Position numbers and translations under genes: made by a program
DNA from: Proteinivorax hydrogeniformans
GTDB lineage: Bacteria > Bacillota > Proteinivoracia > Proteinivoracales > Proteinivoracaceae
NCBI RefSeq assembly: GCF_040515995.1
Contig: NZ_CP159485.1
Location: 2,480,001 to 2,544,000, forward strand
Direction of reading: 5' to 3'
Length of the DNA: 64,000 bases
In this document: positions 7,307 to 16,288 of the stretch, piece after piece
Layout: the number at the start of each line of letters is the position of its first letter
How positions within the stretch are numbered: position 1 is the stretch's first letter
Notes under the pieces: model-generated
Database searches by the model: none
What the model was told of the DNA's origin: nothing
Seen by the model: the letters and a program-made list of their open reading frames with translations, nothing else

Positions 7307-9553
7307 CTAAGATATTTCTGTTGTTAAGTTATATTTTTTTAGTTTTTCATAGAAATTTGATCGGGATATATTTAAAAGCTTAGCAGCTTTAGTCCTGTTA
7401 TTATTAGATCGTTTTAGTGCATTAACCAATACCTCTTTTTCCACTCGCTCCAAAATTTCATCTAAAGGTTTATTAGGATTAGTTATATTAGTGCCTTGAC
7501 TTTGATTTTCCCAAATAGATTCAGGTAAATGTTCTGGTAAGATGGTATCTTCCTCTACAAGATTTAACAATCTCTCTAATAGGTTTTCTAATTCCCTTAC
7601 ATTACCAGGCCAGCTATAGTTGCACAACATTTCTTTTGCCTTTGCGCTAATGGATTTGCAAGGCAATTTATGTTCTTTAGAAATCTTATCTTTGAGTGAA
7701 TCAATTAGTAAACCTATATCATCTTTATGCCTCTGCCTTAAAGGTGGAATGGTAAAGGTAAGCACGTTCAGTCTGTAAAACAAGTCTTCTCTAAAGCCAC
7801 CTTTATTTATTTCTTGTTTTAAATCTTTATTAGTAGCAGCTATAATTTTAACATCTAGTTTTATAGATTTATCCCCACCAATCCTCATAACTTTTTTATC
7901 TTGTATTACCTGCAAAATTTTAGCTTGCATGACAGGACTCATATCGCCTATTTCATCTAAAAAAATAGCGCCTTTATTTGCCTGTTCAAATTTCCCTATT
8001 TTACCACCTTTTTTAGCTCCTGTAAACGCTCCTTCTTCATACCCAAATAGTTCCGACTCTAAAAGCTCATGGGGTATAGCGCTACAGTTAATTTTAACAA
8101 AGGGTTTGTCTTTTCGTTCTCCTAACCTATGAATAGTTTCAGCAAAAAGACCTTTACCTGTCCCACTTTCACCTAAAAGTAACACTGTAGAGTCGCTTTT
8201 GCTGGCTTTAAAAACAAAGTTCTTAGCTGCCAATATTGACTGGGAACAGCCAACTATGTTTTGGTCTATTTCGTTATACAGTTGCAAGAGATTCTGAGCT
8301 TTTTTCTGATAGTGAGTCGCTCTATTCTCAGTTAACTTCAGCAAATAAGGAAGGCACATCTCCACCTCAGCAACACCGTGATATACAGCCACTGCTTTAT
8401 CTCTACAAGTTTCATAACCACAGGCTCCGCAGTTTAGTTCGTCCTGTTTCTCAAATTTCTCACTATATTCTAAAATTCTTACTATTTCTTTTTCTGAAGG
8501 GAAACTTTTTTTCTTTTTTAAAACACGAAATTCTCTCGACAAGTCAATCTCAACGTAATAATCTGGAGATTTGGGGGCCTTTTGCTTTTTTTCTTTTGCA
8601 AAATTAACCACTTTATTTTTTTTATATTGATTAGTACTTTTATCACCATAAAAATCCGGTCCATTTATACAACCTTTACAATATAAGATATCAATAAGTG
8701 CCGGTTTGAGCTCATTATTTTCAATTCCGTTTAAAGTTTCTAGAACTTCCTCTTTCCCTTCAACCACAGACACATCATTATTTAGTAAGTCGCCATCAAT
8801 ATTAGCTGCTTTTAGCAGCCCACCAGATATAGGAAACAGCTGACCTAAATACTCTTCACTCAGATAGTCGAGGGGTGCTTTCTGACAATCTTCTATATTA
8901 ATTTTTTTCTTTTTTAATAAGCCTTCTAATTCAGAAAACAACAACGCATAATCTACTTTTCCATCTACAGACTCATGGGTAATTTCTGACTTTTTGGCAA
9001 CACATGGGCCTATAAAAACAACTTCTACCTGTTTATCCCAACTTTGTTTTACAAGATCACCCATAGCTATCATTGGTGAAACAATATGAGCTAGATTATC
9101 AATTAAATTAGGATAATGTTTTTTAACTATATTAATTACAACTGGACAGGGTGATGTTAATATAGGTTTATCCAACGGCTTTTGATAAATTTTTTTGTAC
9201 TCTTGTGCTACAATCTCAGCTCCTTGCGCTACTTCATAAACTTGACTAAACCCCATTTTTTTTAATGCTCCCACTAGTTTATAAGGATCCTCTTTAAAAA
9301 AAGCCACAAAAGATGGAGCCATCAAAGCTACTGTTTTTGTATTTATACTGTTAAGAGATTTTTCTACATCACTGTCAAAATCCTTTAAAACTTTGTTGCT
9401 CTGGCTACAGGCTTTTATACAAAACCCGCAGCTTACACATTCTTCTTCTATTAAACTTGCTTGCTCCCCTTTAAAACCAATAGCATTTACTGGGCAATGA
9501 CGCACACAGCAATAGCACCTTTTACATTGTTTGCCTTGAGATGCTATTATCAC
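7307..9553 (-). CDS. Hydrogenase-like sensor fused to a sigma-54 activator (AAA+ and Fis HTH)
   Basis: Predicted enhancer-binding regulator of about 748 residues. The N-terminus has two 4Fe-4S motifs (CKRCYCCVRHC, CVSCGFCIKAC), then a hydrogenase-like domain with SPCP (about 139), GPCVAKK (about 187) and YCKGC (about 295), then 4Fe-4S motif CGACGYETC (about 377). The remainder is a complete NtrC-type module: Walker A GESGTGKG (about 465), sigma-54-contacting GAFTGA (about 511), Walker B FLDEIGD, and a C-terminal Fis-type HTH (TKAAKLLNISRSNFY). The last H-cluster motif has CxxC where enzymes have CxxxC, and the relay cysteine is absent, consistent with sensing. The start is GTG 9553, 10 nt after AGGGGG; a TTG at 9562 is too close. 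Two sigma-54 promoters lie next to it, so they are the natural targets. Confidence 0.9.
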   Translation of the reverse strand: MIIASQGKQCKRCYCCVRHCPVNAIGFKGEQASLIEEECVSCGFCIKACSQSNKVLKDFDSDVEKSLNSINTKTVALMAPSFVAFFKEDPYKLVGALKKMGFSQVYEVAQGAEIVAQEYKKIYQKPLDKPILTSPCPVVINIVKKHYPNLIDNLAHIVSPMIAMGDLVKQSWDKQVEVVFIGPCVAKKSEITHESVDGKVDYALLFSELEGLLKKKKINIEDCQKAPLDYLSEEYLGQLFPISGGLLKAANIDGDLLNNDVSVVEGKEEVLETLNGIENNELKPALIDILYCKGCINGPDFYGDKSTNQYKKNKVVNFAKEKKQKAPKSPDYYVEIDLSREFRVLKKKKSFPSEKEIVRILEYSEKFEKQDELNCGACGYETCRDKAVAVYHGVAEVEMCLPYLLKLTENRATHYQKKAQNLLQLYNEIDQNIVGCSQSILAAKNFVFKASKSDSTVLLLGESGTGKGLFAETIHRLGERKDKPFVKINCSAIPHELLESELFGYEEGAFTGAKKGGKIGKFEQANKGAIFLDEIGDMSPVMQAKILQVIQDKKVMRIGGDKSIKLDVKIIAATNKDLKQEINKGGFREDLFYRLNVLTFTIPPLRQRHKDDIGLLIDSLKDKISKEHKLPCKSISAKAKEMLCNYSWPGNVRELENLLERLLNLVEEDTILPEHLPESIWENQSQGTNITNPNKPLDEILERVEKEVLVNALKRSNNNRTKAAKLLNISRSNFYEKLKKYNLTTEIS

Positions 9554-9589
9554 ATATACCAATCCCCCTAGACTTTATTTTGAAACCTA

Positions 9590-9691
9590 TTAGCCTAAAA
9601 CTTTAAAGCTATTATTGTTATTATAACATAACCCTAAAAACTTTTTCAGCTGCATGAAGGATTCTTCTTCTACCACACAAAGTACATCCAT
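9590..9691 (-). CDS. Possible 33-residue small protein upstream of the activator
   Basis: ATG at 9691 lies 6 nt after AAAGGAGTGAGG, a strong ribosome binding site, and opens a 33-codon frame (MDVLCVVEEESFMQLKKF...) ending TAA at 9590, 36 nt before the activator start. I recognise no domain. It may be a real microprotein or a translated leader that affects expression of the activator. The gap between it and hydF (9692-9786) holds only a weak hairpin. Confidence 0.35.
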   Translation of the reverse strand: MDVLCVVEEESFMQLKKFLGLCYNNNNSFKVLG

Positions 9692-9786
9692 AAGGAACCT
9701 CACTCCTTTATTTATTTTAGATTATTCTCTTAAGGGAGAATTTTTAGGCTCCTCTTCTATTTTGTTAGTATTTTCCCTGCTTAATT

Positions 9787-10986
9787 TTACACTAATTTTA
9801 GGTTAAAGAATTCAACACAGCGAGGAAAAGCACCAGTAAAGTACGCTAATATAATTCCATAGTTTGTGATGGCAACACTTTTTTCCTGACAAAATCTTAT
9901 CCTATTCATCATTGTCTTTTTATTTACCATGCAAGACCCACAATGGATAACAAGGTCATAGCCTTCGATATCTTCTGGAAAGTCATTGCCCATTTTAAAG
10001 TCAAATTTTATGTTTTCATCAATATGTTTTTTTATCATGCGGGGAATCTTAACTCTTCCTATATCTTCATGAGAATGATTATGGGTACAACTTTCTGAAA
10101 TAAGAACTTTTGATTGTCCGTTTAGTTCTTTTAGTTTCTCTATCCCATAAACGAAAGTTTCAAGATCACCTTTATATCGAGCAAATAGAATTGAAAAACT
10201 AGTCAAACTCATTTCTTTAGGTACAATTTTGTTAACTTCTCCAAAAGCTTGAGAATCTGTAATCACTAAATCAATATCTTTGATCTCACTTAAAGCTTCA
10301 TTTAGCTCTGTGTCCCTTACAACATGGCATTTTATACCGTGATCAAGGCAGTCTCTAATCACCTGTACTTGTGGCAAAATCAGCCTCCCTTTTGGAGCTT
10401 CTGAATCTATAGGTACTACCATTAACACATTTCCCCCGTAGGGAACTAAATCTCCAACAATTGGCGGATCTGTCTCTTTTTTTTGCAATCTATTTATAAT
10501 TTCATCTTTTAATTGTAGGATATTTTGATTTTCTAGCGCCGAAACAGCTATGGGATTATCTAGCTTTTGCATAAAATCATTTAAATCTTTCTTTAAAACA
10601 GTATCCATTTTGTTAACCACAGTCAGGTACGGAATGTTATACTTCTTAAAATTATCTAGCGCATTATAATAATCATCTAGGTTAGGGTCATTAACATCTA
10701 AAACGTAAATAGCAAAGTCCGTTCGTTGTAGTATCTTAAGTGTCTTATTTACCCTTAGACTTCCTAACTCACTATCATCATCTAATCCAGCTGTATCAAT
10801 AAACACCACAGGCCCAAATGGAATAAGCTCCATACTTTTAATTACGGGGTCTGTAGTAGTTCCTTTGACATCAGACACTATCGAAATCTCTTGGCCTATC
10901 ATGGAATTTAGCAAGGTAGATTTGCCTGAATTAGTCTTTCCATAAATGGCGATATGCTTTTTACTCCCTCTTGGTGTGTTTTGCAT
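9787..10986 (-). CDS. hydF: [FeFe] hydrogenase maturation GTPase HydF
   Basis: Scaffold protein that receives the 2Fe subcluster built by HydE and HydG and delivers it to apo-hydrogenase. The N-terminal Era/TrmE-like GTPase domain shows GKTNSGKST (P-loop), DTAGLDD (G3) and NKMD (G4). The C-terminal domain has the cluster-binding HxH...HCxxC signature (HNHSHED, then HCGSC). At 399 residues it is normal length. It is the last gene of the maturation operon, 9 nt after hydG, with AGGAGG before its ATG. Confidence 0.96.
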   Translation of the reverse strand: MQNTPRGSKKHIAIYGKTNSGKSTLLNSMIGQEISIVSDVKGTTTDPVIKSMELIPFGPVVFIDTAGLDDDSELGSLRVNKTLKILQRTDFAIYVLDVNDPNLDDYYNALDNFKKYNIPYLTVVNKMDTVLKKDLNDFMQKLDNPIAVSALENQNILQLKDEIINRLQKKETDPPIVGDLVPYGGNVLMVVPIDSEAPKGRLILPQVQVIRDCLDHGIKCHVVRDTELNEALSEIKDIDLVITDSQAFGEVNKIVPKEMSLTSFSILFARYKGDLETFVYGIEKLKELNGQSKVLISESCTHNHSHEDIGRVKIPRMIKKHIDENIKFDFKMGNDFPEDIEGYDLVIHCGSCMVNKKTMMNRIRFCQEKSVAITNYGIILAYFTGAFPRCVEFFNLKLV

Positions 10987-10995
10987 AGTATCCTC

Positions 10996-12372
10996 CTATA
11001 AGAAAATGTCTTTTTTACCATTCTTTAGCTTTTCTAAGCAATTTATTGTTTGCTTTTTAAGTTCGTTATTTTTCATTCCTTTGACTTTAAAATCAATAAG
11101 CTTTTCACTTTTTTTTAAAAGCTCTCTATCTCCATAGTTTAGAACAAATTCCATAAAAGTAATTAAAGCGTTAGGTGTACATACATTTTGTATCTGTCCA
11201 GTTTTGGTCATCTTTGCAAATTTCTCGCCGGTTCTTCCTTGTCTGTAGCATGCAGTGCAATAGCTAGGGATATGCCCAGAATCAACAAGTTCTTTTAAGA
11301 TCTCAACGACAGTTCTATTATCATCAACATCGAATTGCTTATTTTCGCCGCCAGAGCCTGAAGCTTTATAGGCATTAACACCAGTGCATGAGCCCGCACT
11401 AATCTGAGATACGCCGTACTCTATAACTTCTTTCCTCATCTTAGGTGTTTCTCTAGTGGATAGTATTAGTCCGGTATATGGTAGGGCTAGCCTTAAAATA
11501 GCGACCACTTTTTTAAAGGTTTTATCATCTAAGATATGAGGAAACTCGTTAATCTCCATGCCTTCAGCCTTCTTTAGCCTAGGAACTGATACGGTATGAA
11601 AACCTACTCCATAATGTTTTTCTAAGTGTAAATTGTGCATCATAAGGGCTAAAACTTCGTATTTGTAATCAGCTAAGCCAAATAGCACTCCACCTCCTAC
11701 ATCATCTAATCCCGCCTCCATAGCTCTATCAAATGCTGTTAGATGATAATTGTAGTCACCTTTTTTCGAATTTGCATGAACCCTTTCAAAAGTTGGCTTG
11801 TGATACGTTTCTTGAAATAAAATATAAGTACCGATATCTGCACCTTTGAGCTTTTTATAGTCCTCCACAGAGGTAGCAGCGATATTTACATTTATCCTTC
11901 TTATCTCCCCTCGCTTTGAATAAGTTGAATAAATTGTATCAATTGCTTTTAACACATATTCGATATTACAATTTATGGGGTCTTCGCCAGCTTCTAAAGC
12001 CAATCTTTTATGCCCCATTTCTTCTAAAAGGGTTACCTCCTCTTGGATTTGTTTTTGGCTAAGTCTTTGCCGCTGAAATTTATTATCTCTTTTGTATCCA
12101 CAGTAAGAACAATTGTTGACACAAAAATCACTAACATATAGCGGTGCAAACAGAACAATTCTATCTCCATAAATCTCCTTTTTTATTTTACCCGCTGCTT
12201 TATAAATTTTCTGCATTTGTTCACTATCTGAAACATGTAGTAATGTGGCGACGTCCTTATACGATAGCTCTACCTTATTTAATGCTTTTTGTAAAATTCT
12301 ATCCACTTCTGCTGCGGTATATGTTTTAGTTTCCTTAAGTACACCTTGTATAAAATCATCTTTTATAAAAAT
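10996..12372 (-). CDS. hydG: [FeFe] hydrogenase maturase HydG (tyrosine lyase), probable AUU start
   Basis: Radical SAM enzyme that splits tyrosine to supply the CO and CN- ligands of the H-cluster. The SAM motif is CVNNCSYC; the C-terminal second-cluster motif CTAC-x22-C is present (CTACYRQG ... VC). No ATG, GTG or TTG precedes residue 23 in this frame; the first is GTG 12306, which has no ribosome binding site. Residues just upstream (FIKDDFIQGVLKETK) align with the conserved N-terminus of HydG proteins. An ATT at 12372 lies 8 nt after GGAGG within the end of hydE and would give 458 residues, the usual length. The start is therefore placed at that ATT. Function is certain; the start is inferred. 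Confidence 0.9.
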   Translation of the reverse strand: MFIKDDFIQGVLKETKTYTAAEVDRILQKALNKVELSYKDVATLLHVSDSEQMQKIYKAAGKIKKEIYGDRIVLFAPLYVSDFCVNNCSYCGYKRDNKFQRQRLSQKQIQEEVTLLEEMGHKRLALEAGEDPINCNIEYVLKAIDTIYSTYSKRGEIRRINVNIAATSVEDYKKLKGADIGTYILFQETYHKPTFERVHANSKKGDYNYHLTAFDRAMEAGLDDVGGGVLFGLADYKYEVLALMMHNLHLEKHYGVGFHTVSVPRLKKAEGMEINEFPHILDDKTFKKVVAILRLALPYTGLILSTRETPKMRKEVIEYGVSQISAGSCTGVNAYKASGSGGENKQFDVDDNRTVVEILKELVDSGHIPSYCTACYRQGRTGEKFAKMTKTGQIQNVCTPNALITFMEFVLNYGDRELLKKSEKLIDFKVKGMKNNELKKQTINCLEKLKNGKKDIFL

Positions 12373-13418
12373 TATAATCTCCTCCAGTTTTTATGATCTC
12401 CTCGCGACATATCTAAAGAGTAGCCTATATCACTTACTTTGCCCTCTATATGTTTTCGACATTGGGCGGCTTCATCTGAAACACAAATCTTGCCATTGTA
12501 AAGTGCATATTTTGCCCTCACATTTGTTGGTGATAAATTAGGCATAACCACATTTGCACCAAATCTTATTCCTTGTTCACGCCCTATAGGATCAACACTC
12601 CCTAATGCAGTAGTGGCTGGCAGAAGCACCTTTGGCAGCATAAGGCGGACAATAGCTAGCAAAGTAACAACCTGACGAACGCTGCCGTTAACTTCTCCTT
12701 CTAAAGGTGTGTTATCGTGGGCTATAAATGGCCCTATTCCAATCATTTCAGGTTGAAGTTTTTTTAAAAACATAAGATCTTCGACATAGTCCTTAGTGGT
12801 TTGCTTAGGTAAACCTACCAAAAATCCAGCACCAACCTGGTAACCAATTTTTTTAAGATTCCATAGGCATTGCTTTCTACTTTCAAGGCTCATATTGGGA
12901 TGATACTTTTTATATAAAACTAGCGCCGCTGTCTCATGCCTTAAAAGATACCTATCAGCTCCCGCTTCATAATACTGTTTTAAAGAATTAAAGCTCTTCT
13001 CCCCTAAAGATAGCGTCAGTGCGCAGTCAGGGAGGGCCTTTTTTATAGCTCGTATTACCTCAATTATTTTTTCGTCGGTGTAGTAAGGATCTTCTCCCCC
13101 CTGTAGCACAAAAGTCCTATACCCAAGCTTGTAACCAGCATCACAACAATCCAAAATTTCTTCTGCTGATAACCTGTACCTGTCTGCCTTTTTATTATCA
13201 TGCCGTATGCCACAGTAAACACAGTTTTGTTTGCAATAATTGGTAAACTCAATTATCCCTCTTGTATAAACTGACCTTCCATACTCTCTAATTCTTACTT
13301 CATCTGCTTTTTCTCTCAAATATTCAAGGCTTTTATCATCGATATTATCTAGTAGATATTCAAATTCTTCTCTGTTTAAGGATTGATTATCACAAAGTTT
13401 ATCTATTACTGTTTTCAT
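12372..13418 (-). CDS. hydE: [FeFe] hydrogenase maturase HydE
   Basis: Radical SAM enzyme that processes the HydG product during assembly of the 2Fe subcluster with its dithiomethylamine bridge. 348 residues, TIM-barrel type, with SAM-cluster motif CKQNCVYC near residue 62 and GGEDP further on. The start ATG overlaps the stop of the preceding 85-residue gene by 4 nt, and its own stop overlaps the proposed AUU start of hydG, so the operon is tightly coupled. Confidence 0.96.
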   Translation of the reverse strand: MKTVIDKLCDNQSLNREEFEYLLDNIDDKSLEYLREKADEVRIREYGRSVYTRGIIEFTNYCKQNCVYCGIRHDNKKADRYRLSAEEILDCCDAGYKLGYRTFVLQGGEDPYYTDEKIIEVIRAIKKALPDCALTLSLGEKSFNSLKQYYEAGADRYLLRHETAALVLYKKYHPNMSLESRKQCLWNLKKIGYQVGAGFLVGLPKQTTKDYVEDLMFLKKLQPEMIGIGPFIAHDNTPLEGEVNGSVRQVVTLLAIVRLMLPKVLLPATTALGSVDPIGREQGIRFGANVVMPNLSPTNVRAKYALYNGKICVSDEAAQCRKHIEGKVSDIGYSLDMSRGDHKNWRRL

Positions 13419-13672
13419 ACCTTGACCTCTTTCTTTGATATGGCTGTTTTAACAGTTACACTTTCAAGGCTACCTAGTTTACCTGTAAAACTGTTAATTT
13501 CATTTAATGTTCCTACAACAGTTATCGATACTACAGAAATTCCATGCTCGTTAAATGGAATACCCATCCTGCCTCTAACAATTCTACTATAATCTGAAAC
13601 AACTCTATTAAACAGTTCTTGACATTTTTGTGGTTCTTCCAAAATAGAACTTATAACTGCTATCTTTTTCAT
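13415..13672 (-). CDS. TM1266-like putative iron-only hydrogenase system regulator
   Basis: Small 85-residue ACT-like protein of the family named after Thermotoga TM1266, typically found beside [FeFe] hydrogenase maturation genes. It carries the family's RGRMGIPF and GISVVSITVVGT-type segments. Proposed to be regulatory, but the mechanism is not known to me. First gene of the maturation operon; GAGGTGG ribosome binding site. Confidence 0.85.
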   Translation of the reverse strand: MKKIAVISSILEEPQKCQELFNRVVSDYSRIVRGRMGIPFNEHGISVVSITVVGTLNEINSFTGKLGSLESVTVKTAISKKEVKV

Positions 13673-13710
13673 AAGACCACCTCTTTTTATAATTTTCTAA
13701 CCATTCAAAC

Positions 13711-13738
13711 AAAAAACAACCTCTAAAAAGAAGTTGTT
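13711..13738 (-). terminator. Possible terminator upstream of the maturation operon
   Basis: AACAAC and GTTGTT arms followed by TTTTTTG on the minus strand, downstream of the 133-residue membrane protein gene. It would insulate that gene from the maturation operon. Confidence 0.5.
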
Positions 13739-13816
13739 TTCAAAAGTCGCATATTAGTGAAAACTCCCTTTTAGATCAGAATAAATTCTTTTCTTTTAGG
13801 TGTTTTTATTTTGTTT

Positions 13817-13851
13817 ACCAAATTTAAAAGGTAACCCTAAGTAAATTTGGT
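13817..13851. repeat. Perfect 10-bp inverted repeat
   Basis: ACCAAATTTA and TAAATTTGGT flank a 15-nt loop. A second small inverted repeat (GGTTGT...ACAACC) follows at about 13851-13872. No clear U-run, so an operator or weak terminator between the two transcription units is possible. No sigma-54 motif was found in this gap. Confidence 0.35.
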
Positions 13852-13926
13852 GGTTGTGAATAGTTTAACAACCAGCTCTGGTTATGTCAATAACTTTTCG
13901 ATGATGTTTTAATCATTTCAAAAAAT

Positions 13927-14328
13927 TCAGTCCTTAGCCAAAGACCTCGTTAAAGCTATCCCCGCTACAACATTTATCAGATAAACGTTAAGTGGCGTTT
14001 GTAAAATTTTTACCGGTCCATGCGCGGCAATACCAAACCATTCAAACCAGTAGCTTACCGGAATAATGCTTACGACAATTAAGATACAGCTTAAAACTAA
14101 CAAAGCTACATCAACAGAAAACCCATTTTTAAATAGTTTAATAACTCTTCGCCATTCGATAAGTACCCCAAAAAGGATGATTAACACTTTTAAAAAAATT
14201 CTGTTTAGCACTGCCAACTCGAAATACTTACCCGCTTCTTGAATTTCATTATGTTGCCATTGCATTAAGCTTAACAACAAATACCCTATGCCAAAAACCA
14301 AGATAAACTTTAGAATCTTTTTTTTCAC
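13927..14328 (-). CDS. Hypothetical membrane protein, four predicted TM segments
   Basis: 133 residues, GTG start behind AAAGGGGG. Hydrophobic stretches near residues 7-22, 42-58, 73-92 and 110-128 separated by short charged loops. I recognise no family. It stands alone between guaA and the hydrogenase maturation operon, with a terminator-like hairpin downstream. Confidence 0.6.
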   Translation of the reverse strand: MKKKILKFILVFGIGYLLLSLMQWQHNEIQEAGKYFELAVLNRIFLKVLIILFGVLIEWRRVIKLFKNGFSVDVALLVLSCILIVVSIIPVSYWFEWFGIAAHGPVKILQTPLNVYLINVVAGIALTRSLAKD

Positions 14329-14441
14329 AATAATCCCCCTTTAAGTACTTACTTCTATATTTACATAGAAATCCCTTTATACAATTATATTCCTTACCTC
14401 TATAACCTTTCACGTTAATCTATGAAAGATTATGCGTTAGT

Positions 14442-14640
14442 AAAAAAAATAGATGGTTTAGATAGCCCCATAAGAGCTTATCCGCACCATCTACCTCATC
14501 ATTTTACCGCGTTCTTACTCCAGCCGTAGGTTGCGGACTTCTAGCTCCTTACAGTCGCTACAAGCCTCGCCAACCCTTACACGGGTAGTACCTACATAGC
14601 TTTCTGCGCTTTCAGCTTGAAACCTCTGGGTACTACTCCC
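14442..14640 (-). ncRNA. GC-rich structured RNA candidate downstream of guaA
   Basis: About 195 nt of markedly GC-rich sequence starting at the guaA stop codon and ending in a hairpin (AGATGGT...ACCATCT, 14451-14492) with a run of eight U. Its 5' part forms a perfect 8-bp stem, GTAGTACC (14636-14629) with GGTACTAC (14592-14585). No long ORF is present. Composition, strong ends and a self-contained terminator suggest a functional RNA, either processed from the guaA transcript or made from an internal promoter. Length and position bring the raiA-type clostridial RNA to mind, but I cannot confirm any family by eye; it may instead be an elaborate guaA 3' UTR. Confidence 0.5.
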
Positions 14641-16174
14641 ACTCAATGGTTCCCGGTGGTTTTGAGGTTATGTCGTAAACTACCCTGTTTACACCATCTA
14701 CCTCATTTACTATACGCTGAGAAATTCTATCTAAAACCTCGTAAGGAAGGTGAGACCAGCTAGCAGTCATGCCATCTTCACTGCCTACAGCTCTAACTGC
14801 CACTACTTGTTGATAAGTACGGTCATCTCCCATTACCCCTACGCTGTAAGAACCTGGAAGAACCGCAAAGTATTGCCATACCTTATTTTCTTTATCATAC
14901 GCTTTAATCTCTTCTCGGACTATTGCGTCAGCTTTACGTAAAAGTGATAGCTTCTCATCATTTACTTCTCCCATTACTCTTATAGCCATACCAGGTCCTG
15001 GAAATGGTTGCCTGTTTACTAAATGCTCCGCCAGACCTAGCTTTTTGCCTACTTCCCTTACCTCATCTTTGAATAACTCTTTCAAAGGTTCACAAAGAGT
15101 AAAGAACATATCTTCAGGGAGTCCACCGACGTTGTGATGAGTTTTTATGGTAGTAGCAGTTTTAGTACCACTTTCAACGATGTCAGGATATAATGTTCCC
15201 TGAACTAAAAACTCTCCTTGCCCATATTTAGCTGCCTCTTTTTCAAATATGTGTATAAACTCATTTCCAATGATTTTCCTTTTGCGCTCAGGATCAGTCA
15301 CACCTTCTAACTTACTTAAAAAATGCTCTTTTGCATCTACTTTTATAACCTTAAGACCAAGCTTACCTTCAAAAGCTTCCATAACTTCTTCTGCTTCGTT
15401 GTGTCTTAATAATCCATGATCTACAAAGATGCATGTGAGGTTTTCTCCTATAGCTTTATGAACAAGTAAAGCCGCTACAGCAGAGTCTACTCCTCCGCTT
15501 AAGCCACATACTGCCTTTTTGTCTTTAATTTGGCTAGAAATGTTATCCACTGTGGTTTCTATAAAAGAATCCATAGTCCAGTCAGCATCTATTTTTGCAA
15601 TTTTAAATAGGAAGTTTTTAATTACTTCCCTTCCGCATTCGGAGTGAATTACCTCTGGGTGAAATTGTATACCATATAGTTGTTTTTCATCGTTTTCAAT
15701 AACTGCAGTTGGAGTATTTTTGCTAATAGCGGTAACTTTAAAATCAGAAGGTGCATATGGTATATAATCACTATGGCTCATTAGTACTTTTGTTGGAGAA
15801 GATATTCCATGTAAAAGCTTGGACTTCTCGTCTTTAATTTCCATTTCCATAACGCCATATTCTCTGCTATCAGCTCGCTGCACTTTTCCCTCTAGCTTGT
15901 GCACCATAAGCTGCATCCCGTAGCATATCCCTAACACAGGCCACTTACCACTGAAAATAATATCTTGACAGTCAGGAGCATTTTCCTTATACACACTAGC
16001 AGGTCCTCCTGACAAGATAATTCCTTGTGGGTTAAAGTCGGTGATTTCCTCAGGGGAAATATCATAAGGTTTTATCTCGCAATATACATTTTGTTCCCTA
16101 ACCCTTCTAGCTATTAACTGACTATATTGTCCTCCAAAATCTAAAATTAACACTTTGTTCTTTTCATTCAACAC
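14633..16174 (-). CDS. guaA: GMP synthase (glutamine-hydrolysing)
   Basis: Converts XMP to GMP with glutamine and ATP. An N-terminal class I amidotransferase domain (nucleophile Cys in GICYGMQ, His/Glu in HPEV), an ATP-pyrophosphatase domain with P-loop SGGVDSAV, and a C-terminal dimerisation domain ending KPPGTIEWE are all present. Start set to GTG 16174, 8 nt after AAAGGAG, giving 513 residues, the normal length. No purine riboswitch is visible in the 90-nt leader. Confidence 0.96.
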   Translation of the reverse strand: MLNEKNKVLILDFGGQYSQLIARRVREQNVYCEIKPYDISPEEITDFNPQGIILSGGPASVYKENAPDCQDIIFSGKWPVLGICYGMQLMVHKLEGKVQRADSREYGVMEMEIKDEKSKLLHGISSPTKVLMSHSDYIPYAPSDFKVTAISKNTPTAVIENDEKQLYGIQFHPEVIHSECGREVIKNFLFKIAKIDADWTMDSFIETTVDNISSQIKDKKAVCGLSGGVDSAVAALLVHKAIGENLTCIFVDHGLLRHNEAEEVMEAFEGKLGLKVIKVDAKEHFLSKLEGVTDPERKRKIIGNEFIHIFEKEAAKYGQGEFLVQGTLYPDIVESGTKTATTIKTHHNVGGLPEDMFFTLCEPLKELFKDEVREVGKKLGLAEHLVNRQPFPGPGMAIRVMGEVNDEKLSLLRKADAIVREEIKAYDKENKVWQYFAVLPGSYSVGVMGDDRTYQQVVAVRAVGSEDGMTASWSHLPYEVLDRISQRIVNEVDGVNRVVYDITSKPPGTIEWE

Positions 16175-16242
16175 TAAAACATCTCCTTTAAATAACAAAT
16201 TTTATATGTCCTTTTGTAACTAATGGAAAAATATTTAAAAAT

Positions 16243-16275
16243 AATGTACCCCAAGAGATAATCTTAGGATACATT
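16243..16275 (-). terminator. Terminator of the 91-residue gene
   Basis: AATGTA.CC..AAGA and TCTT.GG.TACATT arms followed on the minus strand by ATTTTTAAAT, just after the stop at 16289. Confidence 0.65.
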
Positions 16276-16288
16276 TTTTTATCATGTT

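Noticed and set aside
14442-14640. Remnant of an IS605-type tnpB 3' end
   Set aside because: One frame gives a short Cys-containing peptide that looks faintly similar, but no transposase homology, ends or target motif could be supported; a structured RNA explains the region better.
16199-16288. Purine riboswitch before guaA
   Set aside because: The leader is short and contains only the terminator of the upstream gene; no aptamer-like stems were found.
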